From Verrucomicrobiia bacterium (GTDB lineage Bacteria > Verrucomicrobiota > Verrucomicrobiae > Limisphaerales > JAKPVM01): DNA of 26,863 bases. Made by a program: the position numbers and the translations under genes. The DNA lies in the NCBI GenBank assembly GCA_026417275.1, contig JAOADO010000017.1, forward strand, positions 1-26,863, in the 5' to 3' direction. Below, in pieces: positions 9,354-17,725 of the stretch; the stretch's first letter is position 1, and every line of letters starts with the position of its first letter. The notes below the pieces were generated by a model. The model did not search any database. It was not told where the DNA came from and saw only the letters and a list, made by a program, of their open reading frames with translations.

Positions 9354-10343
9354 TTACTTCAAAAAATCCACTTTTGCGCTTAACTCGGGAATGAGAAATT
9401 TATCGGGTTTTAAGACCTGAACTTTTACCTGGAGGGTGCCTTTCTGGCGGTTTGCTTCCGGTGCAATTTCGGCAACATAACCATCGTAGATTTTATCTGG
9501 ATACGCTTCTGGTGCAACCTTGCATTTTTGATTCAGGTAGACTTTTGCGAGGTCAGATTCATTGAGGTCAATTTCGACCTGCAGGTCGTTGAGGTCTGCA
9601 AGTCCTACCATCGCTGTGCTTGGTCCGCGCGTTCCACCGAAACTCTGCGGGGTTACAAGTTCGTTTGCGTCCACCAGTTTTTCCAGAACAATGCCATTGA
9701 TCGGCGAGCGAATAACCGTCCAGTCGAGATACGTTTTTATAAGTTCGATTTGTTTTTCGACCTCGTTCACTGCGGCTTTTGCGGCAAGGAGTTGAAGCCG
9801 GGCGTCGTCCTCGAATTTCTGAACCTCTGCGCCAGCCTGGACAAGACGATGGGTGCGGTCATAGTCAATCTGAGCCTTTTGCAAAGATATTTTTGCGGAT
9901 TCAAGGCGCGCTTCGGTTTCTTTTAACCTTGCCACATACTCGGAGTCGTCGAGCAAAACTATGATTTGTCCGTTGGTGACATAATCTCCTTTTTTAACGC
10001 CAATCCATTTTACAAGACCGAGGAAGCGCGGACTTAGTTCAATCCGTTCTCTTGCGACGATGTAGCCGCTAACTGTCAAAACAGATTCATAGTCGTTTGT
10101 GGGATTTCGGGATGCTTGCGTTGGAGAATTTGTTCCCGTTTGAGCAACGGCATTTGTCCGCGCCTCAAGGGTCTTCAAACCTTTCAGATTAATGCGGATT
10201 GAATCAGACTTGCGCGGAATTGCGTAGTAAATTACAATTCCGGTAATTGCGAGCGCGATGGTGAAAATTATTCCCACAAATCGCCCCGACCGTTTTTTCT
10301 GCGTTTTATCAATTTTTAATTTTTGTATTTTATCCTCGTTCAT
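9354..10343 (-). CDS. HlyD/MacA-type periplasmic adaptor (membrane fusion protein)
   Basis: The 329-residue protein has a basic N-terminus and one membrane anchor (about 22-42). A lipoyl/barrel-sandwich half follows (about 88-130: VSGYIVARERIELSP, GDYVTNGQIIVLLDDSEY), then an alpha-helical coiled-coil hairpin (about 130-210) and the second sandwich half (WTVIRSPINGIVLEK). A beta-barrel region (LQVEIDLNESDLAKV) comes last. It would link an inner-membrane ABC transporter to the periplasm or outer membrane. It is the last gene of a three-gene minus-strand operon, 22 bp after the second permease. A GGGGA ribosome-binding site lies about 9 nt before the ATG. The C-terminal membrane-proximal domain is short compared with typical MacA proteins. 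Confidence 0.88.
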   Translation of the reverse strand: MNEDKIQKLKIDKTQKKRSGRFVGIIFTIALAITGIVIYYAIPRKSDSIRINLKGLKTLEARTNAVAQTGTNSPTQASRNPTNDYESVLTVSGYIVARERIELSPRFLGLVKWIGVKKGDYVTNGQIIVLLDDSEYVARLKETEARLESAKISLQKAQIDYDRTHRLVQAGAEVQKFEDDARLQLLAAKAAVNEVEKQIELIKTYLDWTVIRSPINGIVLEKLVDANELVTPQSFGGTRGPSTAMVGLADLNDLQVEIDLNESDLAKVYLNQKCKVAPEAYPDKIYDGYVAEIAPEANRQKGTLQVKVQVLKPDKFLIPELSAKVDFLK

Positions 10344-10365
10344 TTAACATCCCCGGATTACACAT

Positions 10366-11529
10366 TTATATTGATTTTAAAGCGCTGATTACTGGCAACC
10401 TTGCCGCTCGCATCGCTGGTAAAAGACTGCCTAAAACCCCCACAATTATCGCAAAAATCATTCCCTGAACAAGCAACTGCGGAGTCAGGCGAAATTGAAA
10501 AACGACCTCGCTGAAGGTGTCGAAACTGATTGTGCCTGTGGAATAACCGTGCAGAGGCAATGCGAACAGACACCCAAAAATACCGCCTATAAATGCAAGA
10601 AAGGCGCCTTCAAGAACAAAAGCGAGCATGATTGTTCGCCGCCTCCATCCCAGAACGCGCAGTGTGCCAATCTCTCGGACTCGCGCTCCAACGCTTGCAT
10701 ACATAGTATTCATTGCCGCAAAAATGGCGCCAATGGACATTGCCGTGGCAAGAAAATTGCCGAGTATTTTTATGGGAATAGCGGTTCTGGTTTGCGAAGC
10801 GTAATACTCGGTCTCTCTTATTGCGCGCAAAGGCAGACGTTTATCGGATTCGATTCTGTTTGTGAACGCGTTCAGATTTTGCTCATCAAGGACTCGGGCG
10901 ATGACGCTTGAATAATGCTCGCGGTCGAAAATGGCGCGGGCTTCGTCGGCGTCCATCCATACTTCCGAATCAAAGGCGCTGTATTGCCCATCCAGCCACC
11001 CTACAACCTTCAACGTCGCACCTGCCGTGGTGAACGAACTGCCAATCTCAAAATTCGCAAACCTCGCGGCGAGTTTCTGGCTTACCACGACTTCGCGATG
11101 CCCGGGGTTGAACCAGCGTCCATCAACCAGCTTTACTTGCGGTCTTAGCGAGATTCCAACGGATGAAACGCCGCGAACAAGGACGTGAGCCTCTCCATCG
11201 TCGTTTTTTCTTGGGAGATTTATAAGGACGATAACCTCCGATGAGACCAGCGGATTGCCCTTTTCATCCCGCGCAATTTGCGGCAGATATTTGATGAAGC
11301 GGAATTGTTCGCGCGTGATTTGGCTGCTGGACTCGGCTGTCGAACCCTTCCGCACAACAACCACGTTTAGCGGGTAACCTGTGTTTCTGCTGGATTTTTC
11401 AAGCCCCACGGCAAGCGCCTGCAATAGGACATACACTGCCACCACCATGGCAATGCCGGCAATCGTTGCCGCCGTTGCGCGCCAGCGAACAAACAGGTTT
11501 CTAATGTTGTATTTCAGCGGCAATGCCAT
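10366..11529 (-). CDS. FtsX/MacB-family ABC transporter permease
   Basis: This 387-residue inner-membrane permease has one N-terminal transmembrane helix (about 18-42), a large MacB-like periplasmic core (about 45-265; the block VKLVDGRWFNPGHREVVVSQKLAARF is typical), and an FtsX domain with three C-terminal helices (about 270-385). The coupling region reads VREIGTLRVLGWRRRTI, the usual contact with the ATPase, and the end reads PAMRAARLPVISALK. It starts 2 nt after the stop of the upstream permease, so translation is probably coupled. MacB-type systems move substrates by mechanotransmission rather than through a channel. No ATP-binding domain is fused to it, and none is encoded next to it. 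Confidence 0.9.
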   Translation of the reverse strand: MALPLKYNIRNLFVRWRATAATIAGIAMVVAVYVLLQALAVGLEKSSRNTGYPLNVVVVRKGSTAESSSQITREQFRFIKYLPQIARDEKGNPLVSSEVIVLINLPRKNDDGEAHVLVRGVSSVGISLRPQVKLVDGRWFNPGHREVVVSQKLAARFANFEIGSSFTTAGATLKVVGWLDGQYSAFDSEVWMDADEARAIFDREHYSSVIARVLDEQNLNAFTNRIESDKRLPLRAIRETEYYASQTRTAIPIKILGNFLATAMSIGAIFAAMNTMYASVGARVREIGTLRVLGWRRRTIMLAFVLEGAFLAFIGGIFGCLFALPLHGYSTGTISFDTFSEVVFQFRLTPQLLVQGMIFAIIVGVLGSLLPAMRAARLPVISALKSI

Positions 11530-11531
11530 GG

Positions 11532-12680
11532 TTAATCAAGAGATTTGATTCCTTCAACTACGCTCATCTTCGCAACTGCAATCGCAGGTGCTATTGCGGA
11601 CACCACGCCGAGCATAACTGCAACAAACATGCTCTGGGCTACAATTCGCGGTGTGACTTCGAATGTAATAAAAATACCGTGCGTGGCGTATTTCATTATC
11701 TCTGTATGGCTAAAAACAAGCCACGCTCCGCCGATGCCAAGCACGGCACCAGCCATGGCAAGACCAAAACTCTCCGCGAATATGAGGGCAAAAAGTTCGC
11801 GCCGCTTGAAACCGAGCGCTTTAAGCACGGCGAGTTCGCGAAATCGCTCGCGTATCGCCATGCTCATTGTGCTTGCAGATACAAGAATGAGCGTGAAAAT
11901 GACCACCGAACAGATGGAATGAATGAGCATTTTAATGTTGCCCCACATGGAAACAAAACTGAGCTGGAACGCGCGCTCGGTTTCCGCCCTAACTTCGGCG
12001 CTGGTGTTTGCGAATGTTTTATTAATCGTTTCAATAACTCGCGGCATGTCGTCAATTGAACGAACCTTTACCCACCACATGCCAACAGTCCCGGGGTTTC
12101 CGAGCATTTCATCAAGGTATTTGTGATGAAATAGTACGTTACGGTCGTCAATTGTCCCAGAGTAAATTCCCGCCACCTTCAGTTCAATGTCAATCGGGTA
12201 AACCGTGCTGGTCAGAAGCATTTTATCACCAACTTTGATATTATATTTTTCGGCGGTAATTTTACCGACTATACACGAACGCATATCAGAAAGCCAGGTC
12301 TTGTATTCGTCATCGGAAAGATTTAGTTCTGCCCATGTCTGGCGAAGCGTCAAGGCGTCCATTGCAAACTGCGCAAATGAGAGATTTTCCTCGTTTTTGT
12401 ATTTTCCGCCAAACCATGTGAATGGTGTAACTGCCACAACGCCTGGTATCCTCTGGATTATCGGTTTTTGTCTTGCTGGTAAGAAATTGGCTATTGAAAT
12501 TTTGTTCCTCACGCCGATGCGAAGGGCGGATTCCACCTCTTCTGGTGGAACTGTGAGTTCGCGGAGCGTAACAAGCAGCATTACGAGCAAAAACAGACTT
12601 GCCGCAACGCTCAACACGCATAATAGAGCCCGTCGCTTGTTCCGAAAAGCATTGTGCAATATAAAGCCGCCGATTGTCAT
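11532..12680 (-). CDS. FtsX/MacB-family ABC transporter permease (second subunit)
   Basis: This 382-residue paralogue of the downstream permease is the first gene of the three-gene unit. It has an N-terminal helix (about 18-38), a periplasmic core (about 40-255) and an FtsX domain with three helices (about 260-375). The ATPase-contact motif is IRERFRELAVLKALGFKRRELF, and the family ending is PAIAVAKMSVVEGIKSL. Together the two permeases would form a heterodimer with the HlyD-type adaptor. Only 100 bp separates its start from the next visible ORF on the other strand, so its promoter must lie there. The missing nucleotide-binding subunit must come from elsewhere in the genome if the complex works as an ABC exporter. 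Confidence 0.9.
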   Translation of the reverse strand: MTIGGFILHNAFRNKRRALLCVLSVAASLFLLVMLLVTLRELTVPPEEVESALRIGVRNKISIANFLPARQKPIIQRIPGVVAVTPFTWFGGKYKNEENLSFAQFAMDALTLRQTWAELNLSDDEYKTWLSDMRSCIVGKITAEKYNIKVGDKMLLTSTVYPIDIELKVAGIYSGTIDDRNVLFHHKYLDEMLGNPGTVGMWWVKVRSIDDMPRVIETINKTFANTSAEVRAETERAFQLSFVSMWGNIKMLIHSICSVVIFTLILVSASTMSMAIRERFRELAVLKALGFKRRELFALIFAESFGLAMAGAVLGIGGAWLVFSHTEIMKYATHGIFITFEVTPRIVAQSMFVAVMLGVVSAIAPAIAVAKMSVVEGIKSLD

Positions 12681-12897
12681 TTATCAATCCGCATCATTTG
12701 CTCTTATCTGGCTTAGCCATATACCATATACATCAAATTATCCGAGATTCTACAGTTGAGCAAAAGATTTTAATTTATGCATGGTAAATTCAAGGTTTGT
12801 GGTTTTATTTTCAATTTCTTTGGGTGTGAGAAATTTTATTGCGGCGCAATTTTACATTACCCTTGACAATGAAACTTTGATATGGAAAGCATTGGCT

Positions 12898-13521
12898 ATG
12901 GAAAACAACTGGGCGGTAGAAAACCTTCAAACAATTCGCACATTGATGGAGCGTTCAGCGCTTTACCGTAGAGCGCTCGCGCCAGTGATGTTTCTTGTTG
13001 GTGGAATTGGTTTAATTTTTGGCATACTTGGAGCGTTTATTGTTAAATCCTCATTAGAGTTTGTGCTGTGGTGGTTTGCCGCTGGAATTATTGCGATTGT
13101 CGGGACTCTTTTGTTGGTGCGCAAACAGGCTCTTAAAGATGAAGAATCATTCTGGTCAGCGCCGACAAAGCGTGTGGTTTATTCGCTATGTCCATCTCTT
13201 TTTGCCGGGATATTGGCAGGCATCTCGGTTATTTTTTCGGAGAAGGAGCATGCAATTAGCATTTCTGTTCTGCCAGCATTGTGGATTGTTTTTTACGGAA
13301 TTGCTCTTAATTCTGCCGGTTTTTTTATGCAAAGGGGGATGAAACTGTTTGGATTGTTATTAACAATACTGGGCAGTCTTATGATAGCTATTTATCCGCT
13401 CTGGAATTTTGCGCCGAACTTTGAATCTTCAAACGCAATAATGGGAGCGTTTTTTGGGATTATTCACCTGGCGTACGGCGTTTACTTGCATTTTACCGAA
13501 AAACAGTCTGAAACAAAGTGA
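12898..13521 (+). CDS. Six-helix integral membrane protein, unknown function
   Basis: The protein has about 207 residues from the start chosen here. A short N-terminal segment (ENLQTIRTLMERSALYRR) precedes six hydrophobic helices with charged loops between them. The frame is open from an ATG at 12781. The ATG at 12898 is preferred because the recognisable family start begins just there, a GGAAAG lies 8 nt before it, and the preceding 39 residues look like untranslated sequence. Proteins of this kind are often encoded beside a small winged-helix regulator, and here the stop overlaps the regulator's GTG start (GTGA). The two probably form a functional pair, with the membrane protein possibly sensing a signal or being the regulated product. 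No catalytic motif was recognised. Confidence 0.7.
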   Translation: MENNWAVENLQTIRTLMERSALYRRALAPVMFLVGGIGLIFGILGAFIVKSSLEFVLWWFAAGIIAIVGTLLLVRKQALKDEESFWSAPTKRVVYSLCPSLFAGILAGISVIFSEKEHAISISVLPALWIVFYGIALNSAGFFMQRGMKLFGLLLTILGSLMIAIYPLWNFAPNFESSNAIMGAFFGIIHLAYGVYLHFTEKQSETK

Positions 13522-13832
13522 ATCCGGAGTATTTCCAACAACTTGACCGTGTCATACATGAAAAAGGGCGCCTTGCAATAATGTCGTTATTGGCGGCAAA
13601 TCCTCAATTATCGTTCACAGAACTGCGTGATATTTTGAATATGACAGATGGAAATTTAACCAGCCATTTAAAAACCCTGCAAACCGAAGGCTATGTTGCA
13701 ATAACTAAGACATTTGAAAACAGCCGTTCTCTGACGACGTTTTCTTTAACGGAAAAAGGCAGAAAGGCTTTTGAAAAATATCTCGATACACTTGAGCAAA
13801 TATTAAAAGAAACCCGAAAAGAAAATAAATAA
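13518..13832 (+). CDS. Small winged-helix transcriptional regulator (ArsR/MarR-like, HTH_34 type)
   Basis: This 104-residue protein is almost entirely one winged-helix domain. RLAIMSLLAANPQLSFTELRDILNMTDGNLTSHLKTLQTEGYVAI contains the helix-turn-helix (about 20-62). The wing is FENSRSLTTFSLTEKGRKAF, and a C-terminal helix (about 84-104) probably makes the dimer. No metal-binding cysteines are seen, so it is not a typical metal-sensing ArsR. The GTG start overlaps the stop of the membrane-protein gene, which indicates translational coupling. It likely represses its own operon, by analogy with similar pairs; the ligand is unknown. It ends 119 bp from the convergent hydrogenase-like operon. Confidence 0.85.
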   Translation: MNPEYFQQLDRVIHEKGRLAIMSLLAANPQLSFTELRDILNMTDGNLTSHLKTLQTEGYVAITKTFENSRSLTTFSLTEKGRKAFEKYLDTLEQILKETRKENK

Positions 13833-13869
13833 TCCGTTTAACAAAAAAACGCGACGGGTTTGCATCATT

Positions 13870-13910
13870 AAAACACAAAGTCGGTTTAAAGTGCGAATGT
13901 GACGTGTTTT
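13870..13910. terminator. Possible bidirectional terminator between convergent operons
   Basis: Seven-base arms AAAACAC (13870-13876) and GTGTTTT (13904-13910) are exact complements. An inner GTC/GAC pairing could extend the stem beyond a three-base bulge. It lies between the winged-helix gene and the end of the hyf-like operon, where a shared terminator would be expected. The loop is long, so the call is weak. Confidence 0.3.
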
Positions 13911-13951
13911 CTAAAAAATCTTGTTTTTGTGCAACGAAAGTGTTTTTCAGG

Positions 13952-14710
13952 TTATTTTATCTTTCCAATAAGCCTCAGAAAACCGTCGAGGATTGTCAGA
14001 GGATGAGGCGGACAACCGGGGATGTAAAGGTCAACCGGGAAGATATCAGTTATCCCATTATGTGTTTCTTCATGATTAATGAATGGACCTCCAGAAATAG
14101 CGCATGCGCCCACGGCAATGACAATTTTGGGTTCAGGGACTGCGCGGTAAGTTTTCTCAAGGGCGAGTTTCATGTTGTCCGAAACAGGACCTGTAACGAT
14201 TATGCCGTCTGCATGTCGCGGCGAAGCGACAATCTGTATACCAAATCTGCCAAGGTCAAAGCCAACAGTGCTTAAAACATTGATGTCTGCTTCGCATGCG
14301 TTGCATCCGCCCGCGCTCACCTGACGGAACTTAAGCGAACGCCCAAAGGTCTTTCGAATATTTTCACCAAGTTGTTCGGCAAGTTGCAGTGTTTTTTCTC
14401 CGATGATTAAATTTTCTCGTTTTGAAACAGCCAGCCGATGGTCTTTTGTGAATGTTATTTTCTTTTCTGGACACGCAATCTCGCATTCTGGACAAAACAA
14501 GCATCTGCCAAGGTCAATTTTTATCTTGCCGTTTTTACAATTAACAGCTTTTGTTGGACATACGGATTCGCAGAGATTGCAGTTTTTCGCGCATGCCGTG
14601 TTGTCAATCTGCGGCAAACCCCGATAATGTTTTGGAAAATTCGGAACGGTTTTCGGAAAATCAATTGTCCGATATCCCTGTCTGATTCGTTCTAATAATA
14701 TTTTAATCAT
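13952..14710 (-). CDS. hyfI: Ferredoxin-NuoB/HyfI fusion subunit of hydrogenase-related complex
   Basis: One polypeptide of 252 residues joins two parts that are separate proteins in E. coli hydrogenase-4. The N-terminal half is a HyfH/NuoI-like 2x[4Fe-4S] ferredoxin with cysteines at 40, 44, 47, 51 and 70, 73, 76, 80. The C-terminal half (about 125-250) is the NuoB/HycG small subunit with Cys136 and Cys139 (GGCNACEADIN), Cys203 (VGACAISGG) and Cys233 (PGCPPHP), which bind the proximal 4Fe-4S cluster. It passes electrons from a soluble donor, probably ferredoxin, to the large subunit on the cytoplasmic face. It is the last gene of the operon, 9 bp after hyfG. All cluster ligands are intact, so the electron path seems functional although the NiFe site is lost. 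Confidence 0.92.
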   Translation of the reverse strand: MIKILLERIRQGYRTIDFPKTVPNFPKHYRGLPQIDNTACAKNCNLCESVCPTKAVNCKNGKIKIDLGRCLFCPECEIACPEKKITFTKDHRLAVSKRENLIIGEKTLQLAEQLGENIRKTFGRSLKFRQVSAGGCNACEADINVLSTVGFDLGRFGIQIVASPRHADGIIVTGPVSDNMKLALEKTYRAVPEPKIVIAVGACAISGGPFINHEETHNGITDIFPVDLYIPGCPPHPLTILDGFLRLIGKIK

Positions 14711-14719
14711 AACCGTAAA

Positions 14720-16231
14720 TTACAGGTCGTATCCGCAATAAGAGAGGTTAAAGCTTTTGTTGCACAATGGAAAATCCGATATTTGCTGATTTCGCAGAGC
14801 CATGGCAAGCCCTGTCCAGTTATGGAACGATGGGTCTATAACTTTATAGAACTTGAGATTGCCATTCTTATCTGTAAGAGCCACATGGCAAATTTCTCCG
14901 CGCCACCCTTCAACCATTGAGACAACAATGGAATCTGGTTTTAAACTTTCTATTTGTTTACTTTTATGAGCGCCCTCTGGCAGAGACTGCAGAGTCTCAA
15001 GTATGAAGTTTATTGACCGTTCAATTTCGCGCCATCTTACAAACGCGCGCGAAAAGACGTTTCCGTGCGGATGTGTTGAGATGGGGATTTGTGAGAAACG
15101 GTATTGTCCGTATGGGTGGTCTCGTCGCACATCCTGTTCTATGCCGCAGGCGCGCGCGGCAATACCTACAAGCCCGAGATTAACGGCGTCTTCTCGGGTT
15201 AGAAAACCCGCGTTTTCAAATCTTGCCCTTACTGAAGATGTATCCCACAGGAGATTTACTGCTCCGCAGACGTCCGCCCGTGCGGCTTCTAAACGTTTGC
15301 GCAGTGTGTCAGTTTCCTCCTGTGTCAGGTTAAAATTAATGCCGCCAGGACGGATGTAGCCTCTACCGAATCTGTTGCCGCATAAAAGCGCGGTCATATT
15401 CAGAAAGTCTCCGCGAATTCTTCCGCAATAGGATGCTGTTGGAAGGAAACCGACGTCTCCGGCGAGCGCCCCAAGGTCACCGGTGTGGTTTGCAAGGCGT
15501 TCAAGTTCAAGCGCAATAGCGCGCAAAGCCTGTGCTCGTGGCGGAGCCGATGCATTGCAGAGAGATTCGAGAGCATGACAGTAAGCTGTTGTGTGACCAA
15601 TTGTTGTGTCTCCGGCAAGCGTCTCCATATAATGGATAGTTCTATGCGGATAACCCTCGCATATTCGCTTTTCAATGCCTCGGTGTTGATATCCGAGCGA
15701 TATTTCAAGATGAAATACTGTCTCACCCCAGCATTGAAATCTGAAATGCCCAGGTTCAATGATTCCAGCATGGACGGGACCGACTGCAACTTCGTGAATC
15801 TCATCGCCATGGACCTTAAAAAAGTCTATTGCCCCGATTAGTTGTTTTTGAGATGCGTTGATGCCCGTTTGTCGGTTTTTCTTAGGGAAGCGAACAGGTT
15901 TAAGCCATGGATGTCCAGATGGCTGAACGCCGTATTGTTCGAAAATCTCTCGTTCAAAAATGTGAGCGGATGGGCACATCGGCGTCAAAGACGGGTAAGT
16001 GTCACCGACTTTTGTGGAAGCAATTTCAAGATAGTTTTCTGAGTCGTTTGCAAGGACAATCACAAGCCTTGTTTTATCACCTTCGGGAATCCCGAAGAAT
16101 GCGGAAATCCGCCTGCCGCGAGAAACAGACGTTGTCGAATAATCAACAAAAGCGCCAATATCCAGCACAGGTACCGCGGAAAATTCCGCAGGTTCAGTGT
16201 TTTTAATTCTTAAAAAGCGATCGGCCATCAT
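14720..16231 (-). CDS. hyfG: NuoCD/HyfG-like large subunit lacking NiFe ligands (Ehr-type)
   Basis: The 503-residue protein fuses a NuoC-like 30-kDa domain (about 1-118; AHIFEREIFEQYGV, GHPWLKPVRFP) to a NuoD-like 49-kDa / hydrogenase large-subunit domain (about 135-503; GPVHAGIIEPGHFRF, LEISLGYQHRGIEK, RAIALELERLANHTGDLGAL). Where hydrogenases have R-x-C-G-x-C-x3-H, this protein reads TLAGDTTIGH, giving Ala206 and Thr209 for the cysteines while His213 remains. At the C-terminus the D-P-C-x2-C-x2-R motif is replaced by NLSYCGYDL (Ser497 and Gly500; Cys499 is out of register). It therefore cannot hold a standard NiFe centre and belongs with energy-converting-hydrogenase-related (Ehr) complexes. 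It may reduce or oxidise another carrier, such as a quinone. It starts 12 bp after hyfF. Confidence 0.92.
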   Translation of the reverse strand: MMADRFLRIKNTEPAEFSAVPVLDIGAFVDYSTTSVSRGRRISAFFGIPEGDKTRLVIVLANDSENYLEIASTKVGDTYPSLTPMCPSAHIFEREIFEQYGVQPSGHPWLKPVRFPKKNRQTGINASQKQLIGAIDFFKVHGDEIHEVAVGPVHAGIIEPGHFRFQCWGETVFHLEISLGYQHRGIEKRICEGYPHRTIHYMETLAGDTTIGHTTAYCHALESLCNASAPPRAQALRAIALELERLANHTGDLGALAGDVGFLPTASYCGRIRGDFLNMTALLCGNRFGRGYIRPGGINFNLTQEETDTLRKRLEAARADVCGAVNLLWDTSSVRARFENAGFLTREDAVNLGLVGIAARACGIEQDVRRDHPYGQYRFSQIPISTHPHGNVFSRAFVRWREIERSINFILETLQSLPEGAHKSKQIESLKPDSIVVSMVEGWRGEICHVALTDKNGNLKFYKVIDPSFHNWTGLAMALRNQQISDFPLCNKSFNLSYCGYDL

Positions 16232-16243
16232 AATATCCGATAA

Positions 16244-17725
16244 TTAAAAAGTCGTTATCCTTGAGATTTTTAAAAGCAAGTTGTTCAATGGCGATGGTAT
16301 ATAAAAACCAAGTGTTAGAGAGATTAAAAGAAGCGCCGTTGGCGTCAAAACCATTGTCGGGCATAACTTTGAGAGTTTGATGTTTTCGTCCTCGCTGCGC
16401 GGCACGCCAGTGCTCATTTTTATAAATATGGACGCCATTCCAATGAAAATAACGCCGAGCATTGCCAGTGCAATGATTCCTACCAGAGTTTTCCCGTTGT
16501 CGAAAGCTGTTTTTATTATCGTGAATTCGCTGACGAATACGCCAAACGGCGGACTGCCGGCAATCGAGAGAAATCCCGCAATCCACAACAATCCAATCCA
16601 CTGCGAAACGGAAAAGATTCCGCGCACATCGGCGACCTTTTTAGACTGATAAATTGACAATATCACACCGGACATCAAAAACAACATTGCCTTTGTTACG
16701 GAGTGATTGACAGCATGCAACATTGAACCGTATACGCCAGTTCCACCAAGTCCGATTCCAAGCGCCAGAAGTCCCATGTGTTCCACACTTGAATATGCGA
16801 GCAATCGTTTGAAGTTAGATTGTCCAATTATGAACACTGCCGCGACTATCAATGAGGCAAGACCAAACAGTATAAGAATCTCATTCGCAAAAGCAAACAG
16901 ACCGGATTTTACGCACACTTCATAAAATCGAAAGATTCCGAGGAACGCGCAGTTTAAAAGCACGCCTGAAAGCATTGCAGAAATGACGGACGGAGATTCG
17001 CTGTGAGCGTCCGGCAACCACGTGTGCAGTGGTGCAAGCCCCATCTTTGTGCCATATCCAACAACAATTAGAATAAAAGCCGCTTTTAGCCATTTGGAGT
17101 CTAATTTATCCGCGTTGGCTATGAGGTCTTGAAAAACAAGGCTTATTGAACTATCACGCGGAGAAAAAGCCGAAATGCTTAAAAAGAAAATTCCAAGCAG
17201 TGCAAGTGCAATACCTATCGAACAAATTAAAAGATATTTCCACGTTGCTTCAAGGGAATGAGAATTTCTATGGAAGTAAATCAAAGGCGCACTTGCGAGC
17301 GTAGTTGCCTCGATTGCTACCCAGATTAAACCAAAATGTTGGCTCAAAATCACCAGCGTCATGGCGGATAAGAACAAAAGCTGACATCCAATGAACACGC
17401 CTTCGGGAGATATTGGTAAAGAATGATTGCCAGCATTGTCACCATTTTCATGATTTGAAATCTCTTTTAAATACCCGATTTCATAAATTGCTATTAAGAA
17501 AAAGAGGAAACTTGTTATAGAGAGAAATAGTAGTCCAGTGGAATCCAGCGCAAGCCATGCTCCGCTGACTGGTTCTGGCGTTTTTTCCCAGGCAAAAACG
17601 GTAATTGCTGAATGAATGCCTGCTCCGCCGAGTAATAAAGCAAGACGAGTCGCTTTTCTCCTGGTAAAGAAAGCGATAACTCCGCAAAAAAACGGAACCA
17701 ATAGTAACGTCGCAATCATAATCAA
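16244..17725 (-). CDS. hyfF: HyfF-like antiporter-type proton-pumping subunit
   Basis: The 493-residue NuoM/NuoN/Mrp-like membrane subunit has about 14 helices. Key ion-path signatures are present: a membrane glutamate in LIWVAIEATTLASAPLIYF, a lysine in GYGTKMGLAPLHTWLPDAH, and the segments LLAYSSVEHMGLLALGIGLG and HAVNHSVTKAMLFL. These subunits carry H+ or Na+ across the membrane, driven by the redox step at the peripheral arm. The start overlaps the hyfE stop by four bases (ATGA), so the two are translationally coupled. It is the second antiporter-type subunit in the operon besides HyfB. A third one corresponding to E. coli HyfD is absent. Confidence 0.93.
   Translation of the reverse strand: MIMIATLLLVPFFCGVIAFFTRRKATRLALLLGGAGIHSAITVFAWEKTPEPVSGAWLALDSTGLLFLSITSFLFFLIAIYEIGYLKEISNHENGDNAGNHSLPISPEGVFIGCQLLFLSAMTLVILSQHFGLIWVAIEATTLASAPLIYFHRNSHSLEATWKYLLICSIGIALALLGIFFLSISAFSPRDSSISLVFQDLIANADKLDSKWLKAAFILIVVGYGTKMGLAPLHTWLPDAHSESPSVISAMLSGVLLNCAFLGIFRFYEVCVKSGLFAFANEILILFGLASLIVAAVFIIGQSNFKRLLAYSSVEHMGLLALGIGLGGTGVYGSMLHAVNHSVTKAMLFLMSGVILSIYQSKKVADVRGIFSVSQWIGLLWIAGFLSIAGSPPFGVFVSEFTIIKTAFDNGKTLVGIIALAMLGVIFIGMASIFIKMSTGVPRSEDENIKLSKLCPTMVLTPTALLLISLTLGFYIPSPLNNLLLKISRITTF

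Noticed and set aside
10495..10911. 138-codon plus-strand open frame with many cysteines
   Set aside because: It is antisense to the second permease. The cysteines are scattered without a metal-binding pattern and arise from the complementary reading.
11523..12759. Long plus-strand open frames (178 and 184 codons) opposite the FtsX permease
   Set aside because: They are antisense to a well-supported permease and their translations show no family features.
12863..12891. TTGACA box as a promoter for the membrane-protein gene
   Set aside because: No acceptable -10 element occurs at 15-19 bp; AAAGCA is the best at 17 bp.
12781..12897. N-terminal extension of the six-helix membrane protein
   Set aside because: The 39 extra residues do not resemble the start of the family, and a better start with a GGAAAG site lies at 12898. 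The extension remains possible.
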